Below are positions 1-8,604 of a stretch of 26,370 bases of DNA, one piece after another. The position numbers were made by a program, and so were the translations under genes. Positions within the stretch are counted from its first letter, which is position 1. Every line of letters starts with the position of its first letter. The notes under the pieces are model-generated. The model was given only the letters and a program-made list of their open reading frames with translations, ran no database searches and was not told the origin of the DNA. Source of the stretch: Scybalousia_A sp045221575 (lineage in GTDB: Bacteria > Bacteroidota > Bacteroidia > Bacteroidales > P3); assembly GCA_045221575.1 (NCBI GenBank), contig JBGUWU010000029.1, positions 1-26,370 on the forward strand, given 5' to 3'.

Positions 1-3000
1 TGTTCCTGTTGCAGAAACAGTAGTGTATTCTGTTGCAGATGTTGCTCTCCATTCAAATCCTTGTGCAGTTATTGTTTGGTTACCTTCATCTGTTATTGAA
101 CCATTAAGAGTAGCTGTTGTTTGAGCAATATCTGTTGCTGCAAGAGTTGCTACTGTTGGTTGAACTGGTTCTGGAGTATCACCAGGAAGAACAATAAATC
201 TAATAATAGGACGTGCTGTGCTATTATTTAAATCAGAAATCTGTCTAAGGCCATTATCTGAATAGTTGTAGATGGTTTTATCTGAAGCTCCTGATTCTGC
301 TGCATAAGAAACAGAAGAAACCCAAGAACCTGTTTCATCACTTACCATAACTACAAGGTTGTTTGTTCCTGTATATGCAAATGGAGTTGTTAAAGTAATA
401 TTGAACCAATCTCCTGCTATTGTTACAGGACCATTATATACTTCTGTGAATTCTGTTGCAGCAATAGGAGAAACACCGCTATTATATAATACTGTGTTTT
501 CTACCTCAGCCATAGATATTCTCCATGTACGATTTACGTTATCGTTACCTAAAACTCGTTTGAAACTAACAGTGGTAATGTTACCTGCAGGTATATTAGC
601 CATTTCTTCTGCTGTGTATAGGTTTTGAGTTAATGAATAGTTGTAAAGAATATGAGCAGGAGAGTAAGATGTTGTATATGATTCTGTTCCAACTTCGTAT
701 TGGTTTTCAAAAGCAGTGGTAAATGAAGCTGTAGCTGCTTGAGACATACCATCTACATCTCCACAATTTGCTCTAAGTTCTATTGTGTAAGCAGTGCCAG
801 CAGCTAAGTCCTCAAGAGTATAAGGATTTTCTGTTATTGTCTGTTCTGTCCATTCAGTTTCTTCACTTGTTTTGTACTTTAACTCGTATGATTCTGCATC
901 ACCTGTATAAGCGATAGTAACAGAAGATGAAGTTATTCCGCTAAGTGTCATTGTAGGAGCAGGACAAGCAATAGTTGTTGTGAAACCTTGAGTGAAAGAC
1001 CAAGCTGTTGTATTGTCTTCACAAACTTTACCCACTTTAACAGTGTAATGTGTTTCAGGTGCAAGACCACTTAGAGTATAAGGATTTTCTGTTACATTTG
1101 TTATTTCAGTGTAGTCATCATCACCGTCTGCTTTGTATGCTACTGTTACACCTTCTGCAGTTGTTACATAAGAAAGAGTAGCAGAATGACCAGCAACATT
1201 AGAAACAGTTAAGCCTGTAGGTTCTGCACATGCAGGGATAACATCAACAGTAAAATCATCTAAGTTCCAAGAATTACTTGGAGAAGTAGAAGTGTATTTC
1301 AATGCTATTCTACCACTTGTTGCTTCAACGGTAGCAAAGTCAAAAGGTCCTTGTAAGTTTCCATTGCCAGCAACATTGTCTTGGTTTCCTCTTGATGCAG
1401 GAGTAACACAAGTGCCTACAAGTTCAAATGTTGTTGGGTCTTCAGAATCTGTTACAACACCTACTTGCAATGTTCCTACAGAAGTACTTGTTGCAGTAGT
1501 CCAGAATGTAAGTCTTAGGTTATGTATATCTTCAGCAAATTCTGGTAAAACAACCATATTGCTTGCACCTTTCATTTCTGCAGAATAACCACCAGAGTGA
1601 CAAGAACGAGAATAATAACCATAAACAAAAGGTCCATCATATGTTGCATCTGTTATAGGAGTAGCCCAACATACAAATTGATTTTGACCATCTTGAGTAT
1701 AACTTTCAAAGTCTTCAAACCAAGGAAGAGAAGCTATAATACCACAAGCAGTGTTAAATGATTTTGAACCATAAGGAGAAGGAGTCTCTTCACCTTCGCA
1801 TTGAGCAGCAACTTCTACTATATAAGAGGAAGAAGAAGTAAGGCCTGTTAAATCATAAGAGTTTCCTGATACTGCTATGTCTTCTTCAATCCAAGTGTCA
1901 GTACCTGATAATTTATAACGAAGAACAGCATTTGGAGCTTCACTAATCCAAGAAACAGTTGCAGTAGTCTCTGTTACATTGCTAACTGAAACAATAGGAG
2001 CAGGACAAGCAATATCTGTTGTGAATGTAATATTTTGTGAATAAGATATCTCACCAGTGCCACAGTCTAGGCCTACTCTAAGAGTATATGCTGTTGTAGG
2101 GTTAAGGCCTGTGATAGTTTCAGGTGATTCTGAAACAGGAACACTTACCCAATCTTCATCTGTAGCAGTCTTATATTCCACTACCGTTGCATCACCAAGC
2201 CAAGAAATCTCAGCAGTATGTCCTGTAATATTACCTATAACTATTCCACTTGGAGCAGCACAATCAATATTAAGTATAGAGATATTGTCTATACCTACAT
2301 TAGAATACCAACTTAAATTTGTTTCAAATTTTATTTGATAAGTTGCAGATGGATTAGGTAAAGCTAATGTTTCAAAAGCCCAATCTGAATTACTTTCTGT
2401 GTAAGGAGAACCAAGAATAGTCCATTCTTCTCCAGGGTTTGTTCTGTAATAAACAGATAAATTAACAGAAGAACCACTTAGTACGTAGTAGAAAGTAACG
2501 AAAGGATGTTCAACATTTGTTAAGTCAAAGATAGGAGAAACAATAGAACTGATAGATGCAGAGTAACTTGCAGAAGAGTATGCAAAATCACTACCTTCTT
2601 GAGCACCATAATCATTAATCATAAATCCATTATTTGTCCAACAGCCAAAGTCAGAATCTGTTAAACCTTCAAAACTTTCGTTGTAAGCAAATTCTGAAAT
2701 AGCTATACATTCTGTTCTGAATGATGTTTGTTGAGAATAAGAAGCCTCTCCACTGTTACAAGTTAAACCAACTTTTATAAGATAAACAGTAGAAGGGGTA
2801 AGATTGTCTATTGTTGCAGGATTAGATGTAACAGAAACTACTGTCCAATCTTCTTCGGCATTTGTTTTGTATGCAACAACATCGCCATCACCTTCCCAAG
2901 CAACATCAACAGAGTTTACTGTAATGTTAGATACAACAACATTTGAAGGAGCAGCACATTCTACATTTTGTACAGTAACATTATCTATTGCCATACCATA

Positions 3001-5328
3001 ACCATTGTTACCTACTCCAAGGAATGCTATTTGATATGTTTCACTTGCCTCTGGTAAAGCAACAGAGTTGAATTGAGTAACAGCAGATATTCCATCACCT
3101 GCATTAGAACCATGAGCTGCAAGTTCTACCCATTCACCTTCTGCACTTGTTCTATAATAAACATAGATAGAGTCCTCGTATGAAGACCAATTGTGAGCTT
3201 CCCAATTATAAGAAAGATAAGGAGAATTTAATCCAGATATATCTAAAATAGGAGAGATTAATCTACTTGAACCATTGGAATATGATCTATAAGCCACTTT
3301 ACTTCCACCATAAGTACTAATTGTCCAGTGATAAGAACCACTAACGGCTTCTTCTGTCCAACAACCGAAGTCAGTAGAAGTAAGTGTTTCAAAGTCTTCA
3401 GTAAATGAATTAGCATTAGTTACTATGACAGTAACACATTCTGTACGGAAAGAAGTAGTACCTGCTTGAGAAAGACCATCTTCTATACCGCAGTTTGCTA
3501 TAACTTCTATATTATAAACAGTAGAAGGGTTAAGGTTTTGTAAAGTGATTGTGTTTTCGTTTACAGTTGTTTCTTCCCATTCTGTTGCACTATAAACCTT
3601 ATATCTTACAGTGTATTCTACTGCATCACCATTCCAGGTAAGTGTTGCTCCTTCTTCAGTTATTCCACTTACTGTGATTGTAGGAGCAGGACAAGCAACA
3701 GTTGTTGAGAATGTTTTTTCTACTGACCAAGCCATACTTGTTCCACAATCTACACCAACTTTAACAGTGTATGCTGTTTCTGGTGCAAGACCTGTAAGGG
3801 TATAAGGATTTTCTGTAACACCTGTAACTTCTGTCCAATCTTCATCTGTACTTGCTTTGTATGCAACTGTAACACTTTCTGCTTCACTTGTCCAAGCAAG
3901 ATTAACACTGTGTCCAGCAGGAGCAGTTGCGGTGAAAGATGTAGGTTCTGCACAAGCAGGGATAATAGAAACGGTGAAATCATCTAAGTTCCAAGAATCA
4001 GTAGCAGATGTAGTAGAAACATAGATAATTGCTATTCTACCACTTTCTGCTTCAACAGTATTGAAATCAAAAGGTCCTTGTAGGTTACCATTGCCAGTAG
4101 AACCAGAACCACCTCTATTTGCAGGAGTATCACAAACACCTACAAGTTCAAATGTGTTAGTATCTGCTGCATCTGACATAACTCCCACTCTAACATATCC
4201 ATTAGAAGTACTTGTTGCTGTTGTCCAGAAAGTAAGTCTTAGATTGTGAATATCTTCTGAAAACTCTGGAAGAACAACAACATTAGCAGAACCTTTAAAC
4301 TCAGCTGAGTTACTACCAGAATGACAAGAAGGAGAATGACCACAATAAACAAAAGGACCATTATTTACAACAGGAGTAGCCCAACAGAAGAAAGATTGTT
4401 GTCCGTCTCCTATATAAGATTCAAAATCTTCAAACCAAGGTTCGTCCTCTGTAGGTCCTTCCACAACATCACATTCTGTACGGAATGTAGCGTTTTTCCA
4501 AGAAGAAGGGTTTTCATAGCCACAATCAGACTGTATTCTTACTTTGTATGCAGTGTTTGATGTCAAGCCAGTTAATTCTTCACTAAGAGAAGAAAGACCA
4601 GTCAATGTTATAGCTTCTTCCCATTCTGTATCACTTGCTAAAGTGTATTGTAGATTAATTGGAGATTCATCTTCATTTGCTACCCAAGTAACTGTTGCTG
4701 AATTAGCAGAAATATCTCCAACTGTTACTGATGCTGGTGCATAACAAAAATCTTCTCCAGCTGGAGTAATTGTTAATTGAATGTTAGGATATTTACTTAG
4801 AGTGTATGTTGCGTTACTAAAATTAAGCGGTGTACCGTCTTGATATTTATACAAACAACGACCAGATGCTGAAGTAGATGTCCAAGAAGGATAAGAATTT
4901 ATCCATTGGCCTGTAACCTCTTTTACTCCTACAACTAAATTGCTTGTGCCATCGTAGGTAAAGGGCTCATCTAATTCTATTGTAGTCCAGCCAGAAGAAA
5001 CAAACGAAACGGTTCCATCAAAGACCAATGTCATATTTTCTTCTCCTATGGCAGTCGTTAAACTTGACACATCTGTTGTTGCAAGATATATCTTAACGTC
5101 CCTTCCATTACAAGTGCTACTGCTATAGTAAGCAATGCTTGTAATGTTTCCCGCCATATTTATATCTTCTGTAAGATATAATGTCTGACTGACTGAATAG
5201 TCGTAATAAGGATACACAGGAGCATAACTCTGTGTCTCTGTTCCCGTACCGATGGTTACAACTTCTTGCGACCATCCGCTAATGGACATTATTATCGCCA
5301 TTAGCATAAATATAAATAACTTTTTCAT
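1..5328 (-). CDS. Giant secreted Fn3 / cleaved-adhesin repeat protein (partial, 3' end off window)
   Basis: Reading from an ATG at 5328 leftwards, the frame stays open to base 1 (1776 codons, no stop), so only the N-terminal part is visible. It starts with a signal peptide (MKKLFIFMLMAIIMS, cleavage near SWSQ/SGWSQ, about residue 20). Approximate order: a beta-sandwich module (residues 30-190), Fn3 (193-282), MAM/cleaved-adhesin-like module (285-455), two Fn3 (458-630), adhesin-like (631-785), Fn3 (790-873), adhesin-like (874-1020), two Fn3 (1024-1187), adhesin-like (1192-1362), two Fn3 (1366-1533), a second copy of the first beta-sandwich module (1539-1717), then another Fn3-like domain at the edge. 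Many Fn3 domains open with CPAP, CAEP or CAAP, and linkers often end in RTEC. Proteins of this architecture in Bacteroidales are usually T9SS cargo. The sorting domain, if present, lies beyond the window. Function is probably adhesion or surface binding, which is inferred from the domains only. Confidence 0.85.
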   Translation of the reverse strand, partial: MKKLFIFMLMAIIMSISGWSQEVVTIGTGTETQSYAPVYPYYDYSVSQTLYLTEDINMAGNITSIAYYSSSTCNGRDVKIYLATTDVSSLTTAIGEENMTLVFDGTVSFVSSGWTTIELDEPFTYDGTSNLVVGVKEVTGQWINSYPSWTSTSASGRCLYKYQDGTPLNFSNATYTLSKYPNIQLTITPAGEDFCYAPASVTVGDISANSATVTWVANEDESPINLQYTLASDTEWEEAITLTGLSSLSEELTGLTSNTAYKVRIQSDCGYENPSSWKNATFRTECDVVEGPTEDEPWFEDFESYIGDGQQSFFCWATPVVNNGPFVYCGHSPSCHSGSNSAEFKGSANVVVLPEFSEDIHNLRLTFWTTATSTSNGYVRVGVMSDAADTNTFELVGVCDTPANRGGSGSTGNGNLQGPFDFNTVEAESGRIAIIYVSTTSATDSWNLDDFTVSIIPACAEPTSFTATAPAGHSVNLAWTSEAESVTVAYKASTDEDWTEVTGVTENPYTLTGLAPETAYTVKVGVDCGTSMAWSVEKTFSTTVACPAPTITVSGITEEGATLTWNGDAVEYTVRYKVYSATEWEETTVNENTITLQNLNPSTVYNIEVIANCGIEDGLSQAGTTSFRTECVTVIVTNANSFTEDFETLTSTDFGCWTEEAVSGSYHWTISTYGGSKVAYRSYSNGSSRLISPILDISGLNSPYLSYNWEAHNWSSYEDSIYVYYRTSAEGEWVELAAHGSNAGDGISAVTQFNSVALPEASETYQIAFLGVGNNGYGMAIDNVTVQNVECAAPSNVVVSNITVNSVDVAWEGDGDVVAYKTNAEEDWTVVSVTSNPATIDNLTPSTVYLIKVGLTCNSGEASYSQQTSFRTECIAISEFAYNESFEGLTDSDFGCWTNNGFMINDYGAQEGSDFAYSSASYSASISSIVSPIFDLTNVEHPFVTFYYVLSGSSVNLSVYYRTNPGEEWTILGSPYTESNSDWAFETLALPNPSATYQIKFETNLSWYSNVGIDNISILNIDCAAPSGIVIGNITGHTAEISWLGDATVVEYKTATDEDWVSVPVSESPETITGLNPTTAYTLRVGLDCGTGEISYSQNITFTTDIACPAPIVSVSNVTETTATVSWISEAPNAVLRYKLSGTDTWIEEDIAVSGNSYDLTGLTSSSSYIVEVAAQCEGEETPSPYGSKSFNTACGIIASLPWFEDFESYTQDGQNQFVCWATPITDATYDGPFVYGYYSRSCHSGGYSAEMKGASNMVVLPEFAEDIHNLRLTFWTTATSTSVGTLQVGVVTDSEDPTTFELVGTCVTPASRGNQDNVAGNGNLQGPFDFATVEATSGRIALKYTSTSPSNSWNLDDFTVDVIPACAEPTGLTVSNVAGHSATLSYVTTAEGVTVAYKADGDDDYTEITNVTENPYTLSGLAPETHYTVKVGKVCEDNTTAWSFTQGFTTTIACPAPTMTLSGITSSSVTIAYTGDAESYELKYKTSEETEWTEQTITENPYTLEDLAAGTAYTIELRANCGDVDGMSQAATASFTTAFENQYEVGTESYTTSYSPAHILYNYSLTQNLYTAEEMANIPAGNITTVSFKRVLGNDNVNRTWRISMAEVENTVLYNSGVSPIAATEFTEVYNGPVTIAGDWFNITLTTPFAYTGTNNLVVMVSDETGSWVSSVSYAAESGASDKTIYNYSDNGLRQISDLNNSTARPIIRFIVLPGDTPEPVQPTVATLAATDIAQTTATLNGSITDEGNQTITAQGFEWRATSATEYTTVSATGT
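720..1755 (-). repeat. Internal repeat copy B of the giant gene (adhesin + Fn3 + Fn3 block)
   Basis: This block encodes an adhesin-like module plus two Fn3 domains that closely match the block at 3440-4475. Shared peptides include PWFEDFESY, DIHNLRLTFWTTATSTS, GNGNLQGPFDF, SWNLDDFTV and IPACAEPT. The similarity is also visible in the DNA: both copies contain GTAGGTTCTGCACA and ATCATCTAAGTTCCAAGAAT on the + strand, offset by about 2.72 kb. Confidence 0.85.
3440..4475 (-). repeat. Internal repeat copy A of the giant gene (adhesin + Fn3 + Fn3 block)
   Basis: This is the N-terminal counterpart of the block at 720-1755, with the same domain order and long identical peptides, such as DIHNLRLTFWTTATSTS. 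It shows that the protein grew by duplication of a multi-domain segment rather than of single domains. Confidence 0.85.
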
Positions 5329-5419
5329 TTTATTAAATTTTAATTTATAAATTAAGTTAAAAAATTTCTAGTTTCGTAGTATAAAACTTTAACTAAAAGC
5401 AATACTTAGACCCGAACCG

Positions 5420-5450
5420 CAAATTTACAAATCTTTTTTGTATAGACAAA
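5420..5450 (-). promoter_or_regulatory. Bacteroidetes promoter for the giant adhesin-like gene
   Basis: On the minus strand there is TTTG (5447-5450), a 19-nt spacer, then TAAATTTG (5420-5427), an exact match to the Bacteroidetes -33/-7 consensus TTTG / TAnnTTTG. The predicted start of transcription is near 5413, giving a leader of about 85 nt before the ATG at 5328. Confidence 0.8.
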
Positions 5451-5500
5451 ATAAAATAAGTTTTATCTTAAAAAAAAGTGCTAATGTTAATGTCCACTCG

Positions 5501-5529
5501 TTTTCTTTGTCTATACCAGGTTAGCGTTA
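5501..5529 (+). repeat. 29-nt intergenic element, copy 1
   Basis: The element reads TTTTCTTTG, two bases, TATACC, two bases, GTTAG, one base, GTTA. It matches 24 of 29 positions, without gaps, with a copy at 16890-16918. Both copies are intergenic, in the same orientation, about 90-105 bp upstream of a plus-strand -7 promoter box. Its function is unknown. Confidence 0.6.
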
Positions 5530-5609
5530 AAATTCATTATTTTCAAAAAAACGAAAATAGTATTTAGTAAAACAAAATTAAATTTGGTAAGAAGAAATTA
5601 AATTTTTCT

Positions 5610-5640
5610 TATGCCGACTTAACGTTTTTTAGTAATTTTG
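5610..5640 (+). promoter_or_regulatory. Probable promoter for the FISUMP gene / transporter pair
   Basis: TAATTTTG at 5633-5640 matches the -7 box. A TATG at 5610-5613, 19 nt upstream, is only a partial -33 match. Transcription would start near 5647, giving a short leader before the ATG at 5674. Confidence 0.55.
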
Positions 5641-5673
5641 CACCTTGTTTAAAAAAAACAAAAATAATTGATA

Positions 5674-6396
5674 ATGAAAAGAATATTATATATATCATTT
5701 CTATTTATAGTAACAAGTGTTTATTCTCAAGGATATGATGATGGTTTTACAAAGCCTATTGTAACTGAAAATGGTTCCTTTGTTTATTATGAACTTCCTC
5801 CTATTCAAACTTCAGAGGGAATACTTATATTTTTGGATAGAAATCTTGGAGCTTTAAGTGAAGATGTTACTTCTTCAGATTCTTGGGGAGATTTGTATCA
5901 ATGGGGTAGGGCGACAGATGGGCATGAAAAACGCTTATCTGATACTATTATGAAAATATCTCCAAACTTTATTACTACAACCAAAAAGTTTATAATTGAT
6001 TACTCTCATGCAAATGATTGGATCTCTTCTCCAAAAGATGATTTGTGGAATGATGGACAAACGAATAATCCTTGTCCTTGTGGTTATCGCTTACCAACAG
6101 AAAAAGAATGGCGAGCAGTTTTAGCCTTAGGAGCAGAGATAAAGCCGACAGGAACAGGTGCTTATTATTTAAGTGTTGCTGGTGGAGAAATAAAACTTCC
6201 TTGTGCTGGTTTAAGGAATGCTTACTCAGGAGATATACATTATCAAGGAATGCGAGGATATTATTGGGGAGGAGATGCGAAGTCAAGAGGTCTCTCTTCT
6301 TGCATAGATTTCAATAAAACAGAGATAACTACAAATGTAACTGTTTATGGTTTCCGTGCTTTTGGTAGAAGTGTCAGATGTTTAAAAAAGCAATAA
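5674..6396 (+). CDS. Secreted FISUMP-domain protein (Fib_succ_major paralogous domain)
   Basis: The protein is 240 aa. An upstream TTG at 5668 is in frame, but the ATG at 5674 is chosen because it opens a normal signal peptide (MKRILYISFLFIVTSVYSQ). The mature part shows the features of the Fibrobacter succinogenes major paralogous domain: DRNLGA, WGDLYQWGR, a PCPCGYRLPTEKEW segment with paired cysteines, LPCAGLRN, GYYWGGD and a closing GFRAFGRSVRCLK. The domain is widespread in secreted Bacteroidetes proteins, often expanded in paralogues, and its molecular function is not established. There is no lipobox cysteine, so it is probably periplasmic or exported rather than lipid-anchored. The next gene starts 13 bp after the stop, suggesting co-transcription. 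Confidence 0.85.
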   Translation: MKRILYISFLFIVTSVYSQGYDDGFTKPIVTENGSFVYYELPPIQTSEGILIFLDRNLGALSEDVTSSDSWGDLYQWGRATDGHEKRLSDTIMKISPNFITTTKKFIIDYSHANDWISSPKDDLWNDGQTNNPCPCGYRLPTEKEWRAVLALGAEIKPTGTGAYYLSVAGGEIKLPCAGLRNAYSGDIHYQGMRGYYWGGDAKSRGLSSCIDFNKTEITTNVTVYGFRAFGRSVRCLKKQ

Positions 6397-6409
6397 TAGT
6401 TCTTTAAAG

Positions 6410-7657
6410 ATGACAAGTAACCAAATAATAGCTTTATTGATATTTGTAGTAACCTATTTGGGAATAATCTTCAATAAACTACCTTTAATAAATTTAGACA
6501 GAAAAACGTTTGCTTTTGTTGGAGCAGTGTTGATGGTAGTTTGTGGAGTTATAGACTTTGATTTTGCAATAAAGAGTATAGATTTTAATACTATTGTCTT
6601 GCTTTTAGGCATGATGATAATTATTTCAGTGCTAAGACTTGATGGTTTCTTTGAGTTTATTTCTTATACAACAACTTCCCATGCAAGAAACACCACTGCT
6701 TTGTTAGGTGTTATAGTATTTATTACAGGTTTTGCATCTGCTTTCTTGGTTAATGATGCTGTTGTTTTGCTTTTTACACCTGTCATTATTAATATATGCA
6801 GACAATCTAAAATAAACCCGATACCTTTTCTTCTTGGAGAGATATTTTCTGCAAATGCTGGCTCTTTGATGACAATAACAGGTAATCCTCAAAATATGAT
6901 AATAGGCATTGCTTCTAATATTAGTTATGCGAAGTTTATGATTTGTATGTTGCCTATTGCGTTGTTGTCTATGTTCGTAATTATTTTTGTGATAAAGAAA
7001 ACAAATAGGGATATATTTTCTGATAATACATGTATCAATCCTTCACAACAAGACAACTCAAAGCAAGATTTAAAGAAGATGAGGTTATCTCTGATTGTCT
7101 TTGGTTTAGTGGTGGTAGGTTTTTTCTTCGGAAAGATACTTGGATTATCTATTCCTATTATAGCAATAGCAGGAGCGTCAATCATTCTGTTACTTTCTAA
7201 ACACAAATCTAAGGAAGTATTACAAGGAGTTGATTTTTCGTTATTGATATTTTTTGCAAGTTTATTTATTCTTGTTGCAGGCATAAAACAAAGTGGAGTG
7301 TTGGATTTTATCTTTAATATATCACTACAAGAGAATATGCTTTCTATTCTTATTTTATTTGCTTTATCTATTTTACTTTCTCAGGTATTAAGCAATGTTC
7401 CTTATACTGTTTTTATGCTTCCTTTGATGAATATAGCACATAGCGAAATATTATGGCTAACACTTGCATCTGCATCTACTCTTTCAGGGAATCTTACTAT
7501 AGTTGGAGCGATGGCCAATCTTATAGTAATAGAAGAGGCAGAAAAAGAAAATGTCTTTCTTTCGTCAAAGCATTTTGCACGCCCTGCAATACTTATCACA
7601 AGTATAACATGCGTATTTGCTTTGTTGTTTAGTTTTATGCTTTTATTGTTTCGGTAA
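6410..7657 (+). CDS. ArsB/NhaD (ion transporter superfamily) membrane transporter
   Basis: This 415-aa, highly hydrophobic protein has about 10-12 membrane segments in two pseudo-symmetric halves. The first half has VNDAVVLLFTP and TGNPQNMIIG. The second has LSNVPYTVFMLP and SGNLTIVGAMANL. These paired NDA/GNPQN and SNVP/GNLT..AN motifs are typical of the ArsB/NhaD/CitM (ion transporter) superfamily, and overall it resembles the YbiR-like subgroup. The substrate could be an anion, arsenite or sodium/proton and cannot be told from sequence. No arsenic or stress regulator is adjacent. It lies 13 bp downstream of the FISUMP gene. Its 3' end overlaps the convergent glycosyltransferase gene by 23 bp. 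Confidence 0.8.
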   Translation: MTSNQIIALLIFVVTYLGIIFNKLPLINLDRKTFAFVGAVLMVVCGVIDFDFAIKSIDFNTIVLLLGMMIIISVLRLDGFFEFISYTTTSHARNTTALLGVIVFITGFASAFLVNDAVVLLFTPVIINICRQSKINPIPFLLGEIFSANAGSLMTITGNPQNMIIGIASNISYAKFMICMLPIALLSMFVIIFVIKKTNRDIFSDNTCINPSQQDNSKQDLKKMRLSLIVFGLVVVGFFFGKILGLSIPIIAIAGASIILLLSKHKSKEVLQGVDFSLLIFFASLFILVAGIKQSGVLDFIFNISLQENMLSILILFALSILLSQVLSNVPYTVFMLPLMNIAHSEILWLTLASASTLSGNLTIVGAMANLIVIEEAEKENVFLSSKHFARPAILITSITCVFALLFSFMLLLFR

Positions 7658-8528
7658 GTTTATTTACACAATTGCAGAAGTTATATAATTTTATTATATC
7701 CAAGAACTTTAAACAAGGACGATTGGAATGCAATTGTTTCATAAGAATCTTATTGAATAAGGATACTATTTTACAATATGTATTAACAAGGTGTAAAGAA
7801 TTTAACTTCTCATAAGTTTTTATTAAAGAAATGTCTTTTAAGTTTTCTTTATACTGTAGGTTATTATATAGTATTGCAAGATTACGACTTGCGGTTATAG
7901 TATCTTCAATGAAGTTATCTGTAGTTTTTAATCCCAAATGTTCTACAGGATTGTTTATAAAGGCTATTTTATAATTGTTCTTCTTTACCTCACAAGCAAA
8001 GAGAGTATCTTCGTGTCCGTAGCCTTTTATTTCTTCATCAAATCTTACTTTTTCAAATACTTGTTTTTTTATTAGGAAATTGTTTGTAGTGAAATGATGT
8101 CTTCCTTCTTCTCTTTGCTTTCCGTTTTTCCAATGAAGAAAATAATCTTTGGTGAGTTGATTTTTGTTATTGTATTTTGTTCCACCACAAATAATATCTG
8201 CGTTACCAACTTGTGCAAGATAATTAATGATGAATTCAGAATTACATGGCAAACAATCGCAATCCAAGAACAACAACCAGTCTCCCTTTGCTTTGTCTGC
8301 AAGAAAATTGCGTATTTTTGCACGTCCTAAGTTTTCTTTAAGTACAGTATATTCTACAGTTGGCATAGCACTTACTGAAGAATTAGTTTCTACTATTTGT
8401 TTATTGTTGGAACAATCGTCAGTGAAAATAATTTCACACTCTATCTTATTGTTAGAACATTGAGAAACCAACTGCTTAGCAAGTTCTATTATACTATGAT
8501 TATATATAGGGACAAGAATGGATAACAT
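7635..8528 (-). CDS. Family 2 glycosyltransferase
   Basis: This 297-aa protein has a GT-A fold. It opens with MLSILVPIYNH (nucleotide-binding strand), followed by EIIFTDDCS, and has a DxD-type metal/nucleotide motif in LDCDC (D89-x-D91). GYGHEDTLFACEV supplies the acidic ED motif expected of the catalytic region. No membrane segments are evident, so it is likely a cytoplasmic sugar transferase for a surface glycan. It is not inside a polysaccharide cluster and stands alone between convergent and tandem neighbours, so donor and acceptor are unknown. The start ATG at 8528 lies just past the terminator of aspA. No clear TAnnTTTG promoter was found in the 76-bp gap. Confidence 0.85.
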   Translation of the reverse strand: MLSILVPIYNHSIIELAKQLVSQCSNNKIECEIIFTDDCSNNKQIVETNSSVSAMPTVEYTVLKENLGRAKIRNFLADKAKGDWLLFLDCDCLPCNSEFIINYLAQVGNADIICGGTKYNNKNQLTKDYFLHWKNGKQREEGRHHFTTNNFLIKKQVFEKVRFDEEIKGYGHEDTLFACEVKKNNYKIAFINNPVEHLGLKTTDNFIEDTITASRNLAILYNNLQYKENLKDISLIKTYEKLNSLHLVNTYCKIVSLFNKILMKQLHSNRPCLKFLDIIKLYNFCNCVNKLTETIKA

Positions 8529-8552
8529 TTTTTTAATATTTATTTAAAACAA

Positions 8553-8579
8553 AAGGCAGACATATATTATATCTGCCTT
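8553..8579 (-). terminator. Rho-independent terminator after aspA
   Basis: A perfect 8-bp stem (AAGGCAGA 8553-8560 with TCTGCCTT 8572-8579) encloses an 11-nt AT loop. Read on the minus strand it is followed by TTTTGTTTT. It sits 26 bp beyond the aspA stop. Confidence 0.8.
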
Positions 8580-8604
8580 CCGTTTCAATGAAAAGATTAA
8601 TAAA

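Larger units (their letters stand above)
5329..5667. other. Divergent intergenic region
   Basis: This AT-rich region of about 340 bp separates the giant minus-strand gene from the plus-strand FISUMP gene. It holds the promoter at 5420-5450 (-), copy 1 of a 29-nt repeated element (5501-5529) and a weaker promoter at 5610-5640 (+). I see no small gene in it. Confidence 0.6.

Noticed and set aside
4061..4744. Several plus-strand open frames of 60-98 aa across 359-4744
   Set aside because: They are antisense to the uninterrupted minus-strand giant gene, whose domain content is clear; they have no recognisable domains, and their repetition mirrors the repeats of the real gene.
5990..6317. Overlapping open frames on both strands within the FISUMP gene
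   Set aside because: The FISUMP frame has a signal peptide and family motifs along its whole length; the others are low-complexity shadows.
7635..8528. A polysaccharide biosynthesis cluster around the glycosyltransferase
   Set aside because: Neighbours are a transporter and aspA; no other glycan genes are adjacent, and the nucleotidyltransferase fusion lies about 16 kb away.
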